From Streptosporangium sp. NBC_01756 (GTDB lineage: Bacteria; Actinomycetota; Actinomycetes; Streptosporangiales; Streptosporangiaceae), in NCBI RefSeq assembly GCF_035917975.1, contig NZ_CP109130.1, positions 496,001 through 560,000 of the forward strand: a DNA stretch of 64,000 nucleotides. The letters run 5' to 3'. A program made the position numbers and the translations under genes. Positions 35,764 to 43,835 of this stretch are shown piece by piece. Position 1 is the first letter of the stretch, and the number at the start of each line of letters is the position of its first letter. The notes under the pieces were generated by a model, which ran no database searches, had not been told where the DNA came from, and was given only the letters and a program-made list of their open reading frames with translations.

Positions 35764-36749
35764 CCGCCGATGGCGGACATCGGCCGGGACGGCTGCAGGA
35801 AGGACGGGTCGTCGATGCCGTGACCGGCCTTCTTGCCGCGGACCGCGGCCAGCCAGCGCTCGGCGAGCTCGTCGTCACCGGCGCCCGAGCGCATGGCGGC
35901 TCGCAGGTCGGACTCGTCGGTGGCGAACAGGCAGTTGCGGATCTGGCCGTCGGCGGTGAGCCGTACGCGGTCGCAGGCGCCGCAGAACGGCCGGGTGACC
36001 GAACCGATCACTCCGACCCGGGCCGGGCCGCCCGCGACGAGGAACAGCTCAGCCGGGGCGCTGCCTCGCTCCAGCGGATCGTCGTCGGTCAGCTCGAAGG
36101 CGTCCTGAAGCCGTGCGAGGATCTCATCGGCCGTGATCATGTTCTCCCGGCGCCAGCCGTGCTGGGCGTCCAGCGGCATCTGCTCGATGAAACGGAGTTC
36201 GTAGCCCCGCTCAAGGCAGTAGTCGAGCAGCGCGACGGCCTCGTGGTCGTTGACGTCGCGCATCAGCACCGTGTTGACCTTGACGGGACGCAGCCCCGCG
36301 GCGTCGGCCGCGGCGAGCCCGTCGAGCACGTCGGCCAGCCGGTCGCGGTGGGCGAGCTTTTTGAACGTCTCCCGGTCGAGGGTGTCGAGGGAGACGTTGA
36401 CCCGGTGCAGACCGGCCTCGGCGAGCGGGGCGGCCAGCCGGGCCAGCCCGATGCCGTTGGTGGTGAGTGAGACGTGCGGCAGCGGACGGAGAGCGGCGGT
36501 GCGGGCCACGATCTCCACCAGCTCCCGGCGGAGCAGGGGTTCGCCACCGGTGTAGCGGACCTCGGTGATGCCCAGGCGCTCCACCCCGATGGTGACCAGC
36601 CGGACGATCTCGTCGGCGGTCAGCAGCTCGGGCTTGGGCAGCCATTCGAGGCCCTCGGGCGGCATGCAGTAGGAGCACCGCAGGTTGCAGCGGTCGGTGA
36701 GGGACACCCGCAGGTCAGTCGCCACCCGGCCGAACGAGTCTTGCAGCAT
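35760..36749 (-). CDS. moaA: GTP 3',8-cyclase
   Basis: Encodes 329 residues of a radical S-adenosylmethionine enzyme. The N-terminal cluster motif is CNLRCSYC (Cys21, Cys25, Cys28); the C-terminal second cluster is CGACDRVRLTADGQIRNC; the protein ends in GG, as MoaA must. It starts molybdenum cofactor synthesis by converting GTP to 3',8-cyclo-GTP. An AGGAGG lies eight bases before the ATG at 36749. A large hairpin lies in the leader (36781-36815). Confidence 0.97.
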   Translation of the reverse strand: MLQDSFGRVATDLRVSLTDRCNLRCSYCMPPEGLEWLPKPELLTADEIVRLVTIGVERLGITEVRYTGGEPLLRRELVEIVARTAALRPLPHVSLTTNGIGLARLAAPLAEAGLHRVNVSLDTLDRETFKKLAHRDRLADVLDGLAAADAAGLRPVKVNTVLMRDVNDHEAVALLDYCLERGYELRFIEQMPLDAQHGWRRENMITADEILARLQDAFELTDDDPLERGSAPAELFLVAGGPARVGVIGSVTRPFCGACDRVRLTADGQIRNCLFATDESDLRAAMRSGAGDDELAERWLAAVRGKKAGHGIDDPSFLQPSRPMSAIGG

Positions 36750-36780
36750 GGGGCGTCACCTCCTCGTCTCATCTTTGTCC

Positions 36781-36815
36781 GGACAGGGGGCCAGCCTAAG
36801 GCCGACCCCCTGTCC
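36781..36815 (-). promoter_or_regulatory. Large hairpin between rtcB and moaA
   Basis: GGACAGGGGG (36781-36790) and CCCCCTGTCC (36806-36815) form a perfect ten-base-pair stem; the inner bases can pair further through GCC/GGC. It is 32 bases upstream of the moaA start and 67 bases after the rtcB stop, both on the minus strand. It could terminate rtcB transcription or fold in the moaA leader. No T-tract follows on the minus strand. Confidence 0.5.
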
Positions 36816-36881
36816 ATCCCAAAGTACGGCCGTATCCGGCAACAACCTCATCAGGCCATTGATTCCTGGCCGTCTCGCCGA

Positions 36882-38069
36882 TCAGCCCTTGATGCAGATG
36901 AGCTGCCGGAGGCGGGCGACCACCTCCACCAGGTCGGTCTGCGCCGCCATGACCGACTCGATGTCCTTGTACGCGCCGGGAATCTCGTCGATCACCCCGG
37001 AGTCCTTGCGGCATTCGACGCCGTCGGTCTGCGCCTTGAAGTCCGTCAGGGTGAAGGTCTTCTTGGCCTTGGTCCGGCTCATCCGGCGACCGGCACCGTG
37101 TGAGGCGGAGTTGAACGCGTCGGCGTTCCCCCGGCCCTTCACGATGTAGGTGCCGGTCGCCATCGAGCCGGGGATGATACCGAACTCGCCGGAACCCGCG
37201 CGGATCGCGCCCTTGCGGGTGACGAGCACATCCACGTCGTCGTACCGCTCCTCGGCCACGTAGTTGTGGTGGCAGGAGATCGGCTGCTCGAAGGTGATGC
37301 CCGAAAGGTGACGCCGGAGCACGTCGCAGACCAGGGCCATCATGACCGCCCGGTTGCGCCGGGCGTAGTCCTGCGCCCAGAACAGGTCACGCCGGTAGGC
37401 GTCCATCTGCGGTGTGCCCCCGACGAACACCGCGAGGTTGCGGTCGGGGAGATCCTGGTTGTGCGGAAGCCTCTGCGCCTGCCCGATGTGGAACTCGGCC
37501 AGCTCCTTGCCGATGTTGCGCGACCCGGAGTGCAGCACGACCCAGACCGCGCCTTCGTCGTCGGCGCAGAGCTCAAGGAAGTGGTTGCCGCCGCCCAGGG
37601 TGCCCATCTGCACCTCGGCGCGCTCCCTCTTCGGGTGCACGGCCGCGGCCAGGCTGTCGAAGTCCTTCCAGAAACCCGCCCAGTCGGCGGTCTTCAACCC
37701 GTGCAGCCGGGTCGGGTCGACCGGCCTCTTGTGGTGCCCGAAGCCGACCGGGACCGCCTGCTCCAGCTTCGAACGCAGGTAGGCCAGGTTGTCGGGCAGG
37801 TTGTCGGCCCTGAAGGAGGTCTTCACCGCGGTCATCCCGCACCCGATGTCCACCCCCACGGCCGCCGGGGAGACCGCGTCCCGCATCGCGATGACCGACC
37901 CCACCGTCGCGCCCATCCCGTGATGCACATCCGGCATCACCGCGACCCCCTGCACCCACGGCAGGTCGGCCACGTTGCGCAGCTGCTGCATCACGTTGGA
38001 CTCGACCTCGGCCGGGTCGGCCCACATGCGGATTGGCGCGCGGCCACCCATCACCTCGTTGTACGTCAT
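36882..38069 (-). CDS. rtcB: RNA-splicing ligase RtcB
   Basis: Encodes 395 residues from an ATG at 38069 (MTYNEVMGGRAPIRMW) with GGAGG ten bases upstream; a GTG at 38075 is an alternative. Metal ligands lie in GVDIGCGM (Asp74, Cys77) and histidines in LHSGSRNIG; the guanylylated histidine is in FNSASHGAGRRMSR near residue 324. RtcB joins RNA 2',3'-cyclic phosphate ends to 5'-OH ends using GTP and Mn2+. No RtcA, RtcR or archease gene is near. The protein is complete. Confidence 0.95.
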   Translation of the reverse strand: MTYNEVMGGRAPIRMWADPAEVESNVMQQLRNVADLPWVQGVAVMPDVHHGMGATVGSVIAMRDAVSPAAVGVDIGCGMTAVKTSFRADNLPDNLAYLRSKLEQAVPVGFGHHKRPVDPTRLHGLKTADWAGFWKDFDSLAAAVHPKRERAEVQMGTLGGGNHFLELCADDEGAVWVVLHSGSRNIGKELAEFHIGQAQRLPHNQDLPDRNLAVFVGGTPQMDAYRRDLFWAQDYARRNRAVMMALVCDVLRRHLSGITFEQPISCHHNYVAEERYDDVDVLVTRKGAIRAGSGEFGIIPGSMATGTYIVKGRGNADAFNSASHGAGRRMSRTKAKKTFTLTDFKAQTDGVECRKDSGVIDEIPGAYKDIESVMAAQTDLVEVVARLRQLICIKG

Positions 38070-38347
38070 CCCCACATCGCCTCCCTCCGGCCAATCGATC
38101 ACCTGACGACGACAATGACGCCAGAGAGCCCCCCTTCCCCGCAACTGATTTACGATCTCCTGCCCGTTTCGCACCCCGTTGAACGGCCGGACCCCTCCCC
38201 AACGATCGCAGCACCGGAGAAACGGACCGCGGCACCGGAGAAGGCGCACCGGTGGCGTCGTGGCACCGAAGGGACCGGCGGCCGGCCTTCCGTGATCCCA
38301 CCCGCCGGGTGCCCATGGCCGGCCACCGGACGGCCGGGCCGCGCGGG
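38070..38347 (-). promoter_or_regulatory. rtcB upstream region with four GCACCG direct repeats
   Basis: The 278-base gap has no gene. GCACCGGAGAA occurs exactly twice, at 38211-38221 and 38232-38242 (21 bases apart, two helical turns), followed by the related GCACCGGTGG (38246) and GCACCGAAGG (38263). They lie 140-200 bases upstream of the rtcB start and could bind an activator. No repeat of this kind is seen elsewhere in the window. Confidence 0.5.
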
Positions 38348-39235
38348 TCAGAGCGCGGTGATCTCGGTGCCCCGGGCGAGCAGCAGCACCACCGCGACCG
38401 CCGCCACGGCGACCGCCGCCACGAAGGGGACCTTCGGCGACCGCCCGCCCAGCAGCAGCCCGGCCCCGGCCAGCGCGGTGGCGCCGGTGAGCGCGGCCCA
38501 GCCGCCGGGGCCGGCCGGCCCGGGCGGCCCGAAGACCAGCAGGCCCGTCGCCAGGAGCAGCGGCAGCGGGATCAGCGCGCGGACGCGGGCGGTACCGAGC
38601 CGTTGCGGCCAGCCGCGGACCCCGGTGGCGAGGTCCGCCGGGATGTCGGGGAGCACGTTGGCCAGGTGCGCGCCGCAGCCGAGCAGCGCTGCCGCCAGGA
38701 CCGCCCACCACGCGGGCCACGGATGGCCCGGCAGCCCGAGTGTCACGAACGGCGGCAGCACGCCGAACCCCACGGCGTAGGGCAGCCATGACAGCGCCGT
38801 GGCCTTCAGTCCCAGGTCGTAGCCCCAGGCCGCGGCGACGCCCACGAGATGGACGGTCCCGGCCGCAGGACCGGAGGCGAAGGACAGGGGCACGCAGAGC
38901 ACCAGGGCGGCCGCCGCCGCGGACCACACCGTCCGGACGCGCACCGTGCCGTCGGCGATCGGTTTGCCGGTGCGGCCCGCTTCGATGTCCCGGCCGGCGT
39001 CGACCGCGTCGTTGCACCAGCCGATGGACAGCTGTCCGGCCAGTACGGCGGCGGCCACCAGGACGCATCCCGCCGCCGCCCGCCCGCTCGCCACGGCCAG
39101 CGCGGCCACCATGACGGTGACCGCCGCGGTGGGCCCGGGATGGCAGGCCCGCGCCAGCCCTACGACGGTGGAGAGCCCGGACGGCCGCCCCCCGGCCCGG
39201 CCCCGCTCCCGGGGTGCGCGCCCGCTCGTTGTCAC
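38348..39235 (-). CDS. UbiA-family prenyltransferase
   Basis: Encodes 295 residues with seven to nine membrane segments. The first Asp-rich motif is WCNDAVDAGRDIEAGRTGKPI (NDxxDxxxD) and the second is LPDIPADLATGVRGWPQRLG. UbiA enzymes attach an isoprenyl chain to aromatic or other acceptors inside the membrane. The GTG at 39235 is the first start. It is divergent from the type III polyketide synthase operon with 180 bases between, so it may prenylate that operon's phenolic product; alternatively it belongs to lipid or quinone metabolism. Confidence 0.88.
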   Translation of the reverse strand: MTTSGRAPRERGRAGGRPSGLSTVVGLARACHPGPTAAVTVMVAALAVASGRAAAGCVLVAAAVLAGQLSIGWCNDAVDAGRDIEAGRTGKPIADGTVRVRTVWSAAAAALVLCVPLSFASGPAAGTVHLVGVAAAWGYDLGLKATALSWLPYAVGFGVLPPFVTLGLPGHPWPAWWAVLAAALLGCGAHLANVLPDIPADLATGVRGWPQRLGTARVRALIPLPLLLATGLLVFGPPGPAGPGGWAALTGATALAGAGLLLGGRSPKVPFVAAVAVAAVAVVLLLARGTEITAL

Positions 39236-39336
39236 GGACCGATCCTGACATGTTCCCCGCGGTAAATCCCAGCGAGACCCTGCCGCTCACCCGGCGTCGC
39301 ACGGGTCGTTGACCGGGCGGACGGCGCATCACCATC

Positions 39337-39353
39337 CATGCCTGTGAGGCATG
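39337..39353. promoter_or_regulatory. Palindrome between UbiA and type III PKS genes
   Basis: CATGCCT-GTG-AGGCATG is a perfect seven-base inverted repeat centred in the 180-base divergent region, 63 bases before the polyketide synthase start. It is a candidate operator; no local regulator gene is present. Confidence 0.4.
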
Positions 39354-39415
39354 CTGCCCGCGCAGATGGGCAAAAGGCAGGTATCCGCTGTCCTTTGCCG
39401 GAGGGTAATCATCCG

Positions 39416-40474
39416 ATGACGCGAATCGCCGCCGTACGCGGCGCGCTTCCGCCCAACCGCCACTCCCAGGCCGAGATCACCGACGCGTTCGCACGGGTGT
39501 GCCTGCCCGAGGGCGCCGGCCGCCGCCTGCTGGACCGGCTGCACGCCGGAGCCCGGGTCGAGCACCGCCATCTGGCACTCCCCCTCGACCAGTACGCCAA
39601 ACTCGACGGTTTCGGGGCGGCCAACGACGCCTTCATCGGCTCGGCGGTCGAACTGGGGGCCGAGGCGGTGGGCGGCGCGCTGGAGGAGGCCGGGTTCGCA
39701 CCGCGGGACGTGGACATGATCTTCTTCACCTCGGTGACCGGCATCGCCGCACCTTCGGTGGACGCCAGGCTGGTCGGGCGCCTCGGGATGCGCCCCGACG
39801 TCAAACGGATCCCGGTGTTCGGACTCGGCTGCGTGGCGGGAGCCGCGGGGATCGCTCGTCTGCACGACTACCTGCACGGCTGGCCCGACCACGTGGCCGT
39901 GCTGCTCTCGGTCGAGCTGTGCTCGCTGACCCTGCAGCGCGGTGACGCCTCCGTGGCCAACCTGGTCGCCGGAGCGCTGTTCGGCGACGGGGCGACGGCC
40001 GTGGTGGCCTGCGGAGACGGGCGGCGATCCGAGGCGGCGGGCCCGTCCGTGCTCGCCACCCGCAGCCACCTGTATCCCGACTCCGAGGGTGTGATGGGCT
40101 GGGACGTCCGCGACACCGGCTTCCAGGTGGTGCTGGACGCGAGCGTCCCCGACGTGGTGCGCACCTACCTGGCCGACGACGTGCACCGCTTCCTCGCCGA
40201 CCACGGCCTGACGACGCGGGACGTGACGGCGTGGGTGTGCCATCCCGGCGGCCCGAAGGTCCTGGAGGCCGTCGCCGAGACGCTCGACCTGCCCGACGAC
40301 GCGCTGGACCTCACCTGGCGCTCGCTGGCGGAGGTCGGCAACATGTCGTCCTCTTCCGTGCTGCACGTCCTGCGTGACACCCTCGACCTGCGACCACCGC
40401 CGCCGGGCACGCCGGGCCTGCTCATCGCGATGGGACCCGGTTTCTGTTCCGAGCTCGTCCTCCTGCGCTGGTAG
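39416..40474 (+). CDS. Type III polyketide synthase (alkylresorcinol/alkylpyrone-type)
   Basis: Encodes 352 residues from an ATG at 39416 with GGAGG eleven bases upstream. The catalytic triad of the chalcone-synthase family is intact: Cys139 in FGLGCVAGAAG, His276 in CHPGGPKVL, Asn309 in GNMSSSS. Such enzymes extend a starter acyl-CoA with malonyl units and cyclise to phenols or pyrones. Followed at nine bases by an isoprenylcysteine-methyltransferase-like gene and then a FAD monooxygenase, as in the srsABC operon of Streptomyces griseus, where the products are alkylresorcinol phenolic lipids. The chain length is not predictable here. Confidence 0.93.
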   Translation: MTRIAAVRGALPPNRHSQAEITDAFARVCLPEGAGRRLLDRLHAGARVEHRHLALPLDQYAKLDGFGAANDAFIGSAVELGAEAVGGALEEAGFAPRDVDMIFFTSVTGIAAPSVDARLVGRLGMRPDVKRIPVFGLGCVAGAAGIARLHDYLHGWPDHVAVLLSVELCSLTLQRGDASVANLVAGALFGDGATAVVACGDGRRSEAAGPSVLATRSHLYPDSEGVMGWDVRDTGFQVVLDASVPDVVRTYLADDVHRFLADHGLTTRDVTAWVCHPGGPKVLEAVAETLDLPDDALDLTWRSLAEVGNMSSSSVLHVLRDTLDLRPPPPGTPGLLIAMGPGFCSELVLLRW

Positions 40475-40482
40475 GTGAAGCC

Positions 40483-41025
40483 ATGTCGTGGTATGTGCTG
40501 CTGGTGCTGCTGGTGGGCGTGGAGCGCCTCGCCGAGCTGGTCGTCGCGCGCCGCAACGAGCGGTGGAGTCTGGCCCGCGGCGGGGTGGTGTCCGGACGCG
40601 GCCACTACCCGTGGATGGTGGCCCTGCACACCGGACTGCTGGCCGGATGCCTGCTGGAGGCGGGCCTGGCCGACCGGCCCTTCGTCCCGGTGCTCGGCTG
40701 GCCGATGCTCACCCTGGTGGTCGCCGCGCAGGGGCTGCGCTGGTGGTGCATCACCGCACTGGGCCACCACTGGAACACCAAGGTGATCGTGGTGCCCGGC
40801 CTGCCGCCGGTGACGCGCGGCCCCTACCGGCTGCGCCGGCTGCGCCACCCCAACTATGTCGCGGTGGCCGTGGAAGGCGTGGCGCTGCCGCTGGTGCACG
40901 GTGCCTGGATCACCGCGCTGACCTTCACCGTGCTCAACGCCGCGTTGATGGTCGTGCGGATCCGATGCGAGGAGGAGGCCCTCTCCTCGCTCACCCCGGC
41001 ACCCCCCGGACAGGTGGCGGCGTGA
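40483..41025 (+). CDS. Isoprenylcysteine carboxyl methyltransferase-family protein (SrsB-like)
   Basis: Encodes 180 residues with four to five membrane segments. The ICMT signature lies in the C-terminal half: GHHWNTKVIVVPGLPPVTRGPYRLRRLRHPNYVAVA, with the RHPNY cofactor motif, then EEEAL. In srs-type operons this protein O-methylates the phenolic lipid. Its stop overlaps the next gene's GTG (GTGA), so it is translationally coupled to the monooxygenase. Confidence 0.88.
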   Translation: MSWYVLLVLLVGVERLAELVVARRNERWSLARGGVVSGRGHYPWMVALHTGLLAGCLLEAGLADRPFVPVLGWPMLTLVVAAQGLRWWCITALGHHWNTKVIVVPGLPPVTRGPYRLRRLRHPNYVAVAVEGVALPLVHGAWITALTFTVLNAALMVVRIRCEEEALSSLTPAPPGQVAA

Positions 41026-42035
41026 TCGACGTCCTGATCGCCGGCGGAGGACCGGCGGGCCTGGCCACCGCCATCCACGCGGCGCTCGCCGGGATGGAGG
41101 CGGTCGTCGTCGAACCCCGGTCCACCCCGGTGGACAAGGCCTGCGGCGAGGGGCTGATGCCCAGCGGAGCCGCCGCGCTGCGGTCGCTGGACGTTCCGGT
41201 GGAGGGCCACCCGCTTCGGGGTATCCGCTACCTCGACGGGCGCCGCCAGGCGCAGGCCGCGTTCCGCGACGGCCCGGGGCTGGGCGTGCGGCGCACCGCG
41301 CTGCACGCCGCGCTGTACCAGCGGGCGACCGAGCTGGGCGTGAAGATCGTCGAAGGCAGGGTGGCCGGAGTGCGCCAGGACCGCGACGGCGTCCAGGCGG
41401 CGGGGCTGCGGGCCCGCTGGCTGGTGGCCGCGGACGGCCTGCACTCCCCGCTGCGCGCCCTGCTGGGGCTGGGACTGCCCGACAACCGTCCACGCCGGTA
41501 CGGCCTGCGGCGGCACTACCGGGTCGCACCCTGGACGGATTTCGTCGAGGTCCACTGGGCCGCGGCCGGCGAGGCGTACGTGACGCCGGTGGGCGACGAG
41601 CTGGTCGGCGTCGCCGTACTGAGTTCCCGGCGGCGCGGCTACCTGGAGCATCTGGCGGACTTCCCCTCCCTCGTGGCCCGGCTGGAGGGGCCGGTCGCGA
41701 CCCCGGTGCGCGGTGCCGGGCCGCTGCGCCAGCGGGTGCGCGCCCGGGTCGCCGGCCGGGTGCTGCTGGTCGGCGACGCGGCCGGATACACCGACGCGCT
41801 CACCGGCGAGGGGGTCTCGCTCGCGCTGCTGTCCGCGCAGGCCCTGGTGCGCTGCCTGCTCACCGGCGCCCCGCAGTCCTACGAGAGCGCCTGGCTGAGG
41901 CTGTCGCGGCGGCACCGGCTGCTCACCGGGGCGCTGCTGGAGACCCGCCGGCACCGGACGGCCGCACGGCTGATCGTCCCGGCGGCCCACCGGATGCCCG
42001 CCCTGTTCGGTGCGGCGGTGCACGCGCTGGCCTGA
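41022..42035 (+). CDS. FAD-dependent monooxygenase (SrsC-like)
   Basis: Encodes 337 residues from a GTG at 41022. The FAD-binding GxGxxG is AGGGPAGLATA near residue 7; the second FAD motif is RVLLVGDAAGYTDALTGEGVSLA, and the geranylgeranyl-reductase-like CGEGLMPSG follows the first. In srs-type clusters the flavoprotein hydroxylates the resorcinol ring, giving a quinone-forming product. Length is shorter than typical phenol hydroxylases, like SrsC-type and geranylgeranyl reductase-related enzymes. Either role is possible; position favours ring hydroxylation. Confidence 0.88.
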   Translation: MIDVLIAGGGPAGLATAIHAALAGMEAVVVEPRSTPVDKACGEGLMPSGAAALRSLDVPVEGHPLRGIRYLDGRRQAQAAFRDGPGLGVRRTALHAALYQRATELGVKIVEGRVAGVRQDRDGVQAAGLRARWLVAADGLHSPLRALLGLGLPDNRPRRYGLRRHYRVAPWTDFVEVHWAAAGEAYVTPVGDELVGVAVLSSRRRGYLEHLADFPSLVARLEGPVATPVRGAGPLRQRVRARVAGRVLLVGDAAGYTDALTGEGVSLALLSAQALVRCLLTGAPQSYESAWLRLSRRHRLLTGALLETRRHRTAARLIVPAAHRMPALFGAAVHALA

Positions 42036-42149
42036 CGACGGCCCTGCGGCGGCCCACGGCCGAGGACACGCCGGCCTGACGGCGGCTGTGCGGTCACCTG
42101 GCCAGGGAACGACACCGGCCAGGCGCCCGGGGGGCACCTGGCCGCGATG

Positions 42150-42782
42150 TCACTGCTCGACGGCCAGTCGTACTCCCAGCCCGATGAACACGCCTCCCGT
42201 GGCGACGTCGATTCGACGGCGAGCGGTATGCCGGCGACGAAGCCATCCTCCGATCCGTCCTGCGAGCACGCCGACCGTACCGTCGACGAGGAACTCCAAC
42301 GCGATCAGGATCGCGCCGAGGATCGCGAACTGCATCCAGACCTGACCCAGTTGCGGGTTGATGAACTGGGGAAGGAAGGCGATCGTGAAGGTGACCATCT
42401 TCGGGTTCAGCAGGTTGGTCAACAAGCCGTTGAGATACGCCCGGCGGCCTGACATCCCACCGCCGCCCGCCGCCACCTCGTCCTGGACGCCCTTGCGGTG
42501 ACGGATCATCTGCACGCCGAGATAGATCAGATAAGCGGCTCCGGCGATGCGCAGCACGGTGAAGGCGAGCGGCACCGCGGCGAAGAGGGCGGCCAGTCCC
42601 GCGGCCGCCACGGCGATGTGGATGGCCTCGCTCGTTGCCACCCCGGCTGTGGCGAGCAAGCCGGCGCGTGGCCCACCCCGCATCCCGCACCCCAGGACGA
42701 ACAACATGTCCGGTCCAGGAGCGATCATGGCGATGATCGCAGTCACGGTGAACAGCGCAAGCAGGTGTGGGTCGATCGGCAT
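42150..42782 (-). CDS. LysE/RhtB-family amino acid exporter
   Basis: Encodes 210 residues with six membrane segments, starting MPIDPHLLALFTVTAIIAMIAPGPDMLFVLG; the APGPDM motif in the first segment identifies the family. GAAYLIYLGVQMIRHRKG and LLTNLLNPKMVTFTIAFLPQF are further family landmarks. It exports amino acids or related compounds; substrate unknown. Convergent with the preceding operon (114-base gap with no distinct terminator). Confidence 0.92.
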   Translation of the reverse strand: MPIDPHLLALFTVTAIIAMIAPGPDMLFVLGCGMRGGPRAGLLATAGVATSEAIHIAVAAAGLAALFAAVPLAFTVLRIAGAAYLIYLGVQMIRHRKGVQDEVAAGGGGMSGRRAYLNGLLTNLLNPKMVTFTIAFLPQFINPQLGQVWMQFAILGAILIALEFLVDGTVGVLAGRIGGWLRRRHTARRRIDVATGGVFIGLGVRLAVEQ

Positions 42783-42834
42783 GACAGGATCTTCTCAGAA
42801 ATCCCGGTCGTTGTGATCCGGCGGGCCGCGTGGG

Positions 42835-43698
42835 CTACCGCTGCTCCGCGCGGTGGACGCGGCTGCGACCGGCCGCGTAGTGCCCGGTCTCCACGAACCG
42901 GGCCCGCCACTCGTCGTCACGGTGCCCCGCCACGGTCTGCAGGAAGTGTCCCTGGAGATCGGTGGTGGCCTCGGCCGACCTGGTCCATCTCTCCTGCCCC
43001 GGCTCCCGGTGCAGGATCTCGACGGTCTGGCCGGAGAACGGGGCGTAGTCCAGGTATCCCTGCGGATCGACCCGGTTCAGCACGCCCCGGACCTCCACTC
43101 CCGCCCCTTTGCGGACCGCCTGGACCGAACTGAACTTGGTGTCGCGCCTCAGCTGGAATCCGGCGTACCGGGTGACCGTGCCGCCGTCCGTCCCCCGGGC
43201 GGTCACCGCGACGGTCCAGGGCCCGGCCGGATACCAGCGGCTCAGCTTCTTGTCCGGCTCGAACCTCCAGATCTCCCACTCCCCCAGGGCGTGCCGGGCC
43301 GTCTGCGACGGAACGGTGGAGACCGTGACGGGCGGCACGGGGACCTGTCCGCTCTGCGGCGCCGGGCCCGGCCCGGAAAGCGGCCCATGCCCGGAGAGCG
43401 GCCCGGAGACCGGGCCGGGGCCGCCGCCGGGACCGGCGACCTTCGCGGAGCCGGGCGGCGGCCCCGGATCGACCTGGACCGTCATCCCCGCCGGGCTCGC
43501 GACCCCACGGGCGACCACCTCGATCACCAGGTGCACCGAGCCGGTCGGCCCGGCGACGGGGGCGGCGGGGTTCAGGGTTATGGAACGGATCGCCGGGCCG
43601 GTGGAGGACGGCCGGACCTGCTCCGCAACGGCGGGCACCCCCGCCGGTACGGCGGCGGCCCCGGCCATCAGAACGGGAAGAACGACTCTCAAGGTCAT
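42835..43698 (-). CDS. Secreted protein with Gly/Pro-rich linker, function unknown
   Basis: Encodes 287 residues from an ATG at 43698 (MTLRVVLPVLMAGAAAVPAGVPAVA), a signal peptide. The open frame extends upstream without family-like sequence. An N-terminal domain (SITLNPAAPVAGPTGSVHLVIEV) resembles a bacterial surface repeat strand pattern, then about 45 residues of Gly/Pro/Ser, then a C-terminal beta-rich domain (GVEVRGVLNRVDPQGYLDYAPFSGQTVEIL ...). I read two Ig-like domains joined by a flexible linker; no enzyme motif is visible. Confidence 0.75.
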   Translation of the reverse strand: MTLRVVLPVLMAGAAAVPAGVPAVAEQVRPSSTGPAIRSITLNPAAPVAGPTGSVHLVIEVVARGVASPAGMTVQVDPGPPPGSAKVAGPGGGPGPVSGPLSGHGPLSGPGPAPQSGQVPVPPVTVSTVPSQTARHALGEWEIWRFEPDKKLSRWYPAGPWTVAVTARGTDGGTVTRYAGFQLRRDTKFSSVQAVRKGAGVEVRGVLNRVDPQGYLDYAPFSGQTVEILHREPGQERWTRSAEATTDLQGHFLQTVAGHRDDEWRARFVETGHYAAGRSRVHRAEQR

Positions 43699-43783
43699 GG
43701 TCAGGACGCTAGGAACCGGCCGGTAATGATCCAGGAGGCGACACACGTCTGATTGGGCAAAGCGCCGCCCGCACCCGGCCGCG

Positions 43784-43826
43784 GGCCGCCGGCCCCCACC
43801 CGGTCCCCACGGGGAGGCCGGCGGCC
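43784..43826 (-). terminator. Terminator hairpin downstream of the acyl-CoA ligase gene
   Basis: GGCCGCCGGCC (43784-43794) and GGCCGGCGGCC (43816-43826) pair perfectly; the 21-base interior folds again through CCCC-AC-GGGG. It begins ten bases past the stop codon at 43836. No T-tract. Confidence 0.65.
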
Positions 43827-43835
43827 ACGACGGGA

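Noticed and set aside
36882..39335. An 817-residue minus-strand frame covering rtcB and the UbiA region
   Set aside because: The RtcB homology starts at 38069; the upstream part is the intergenic region and a shadow of the UbiA gene in another frame.
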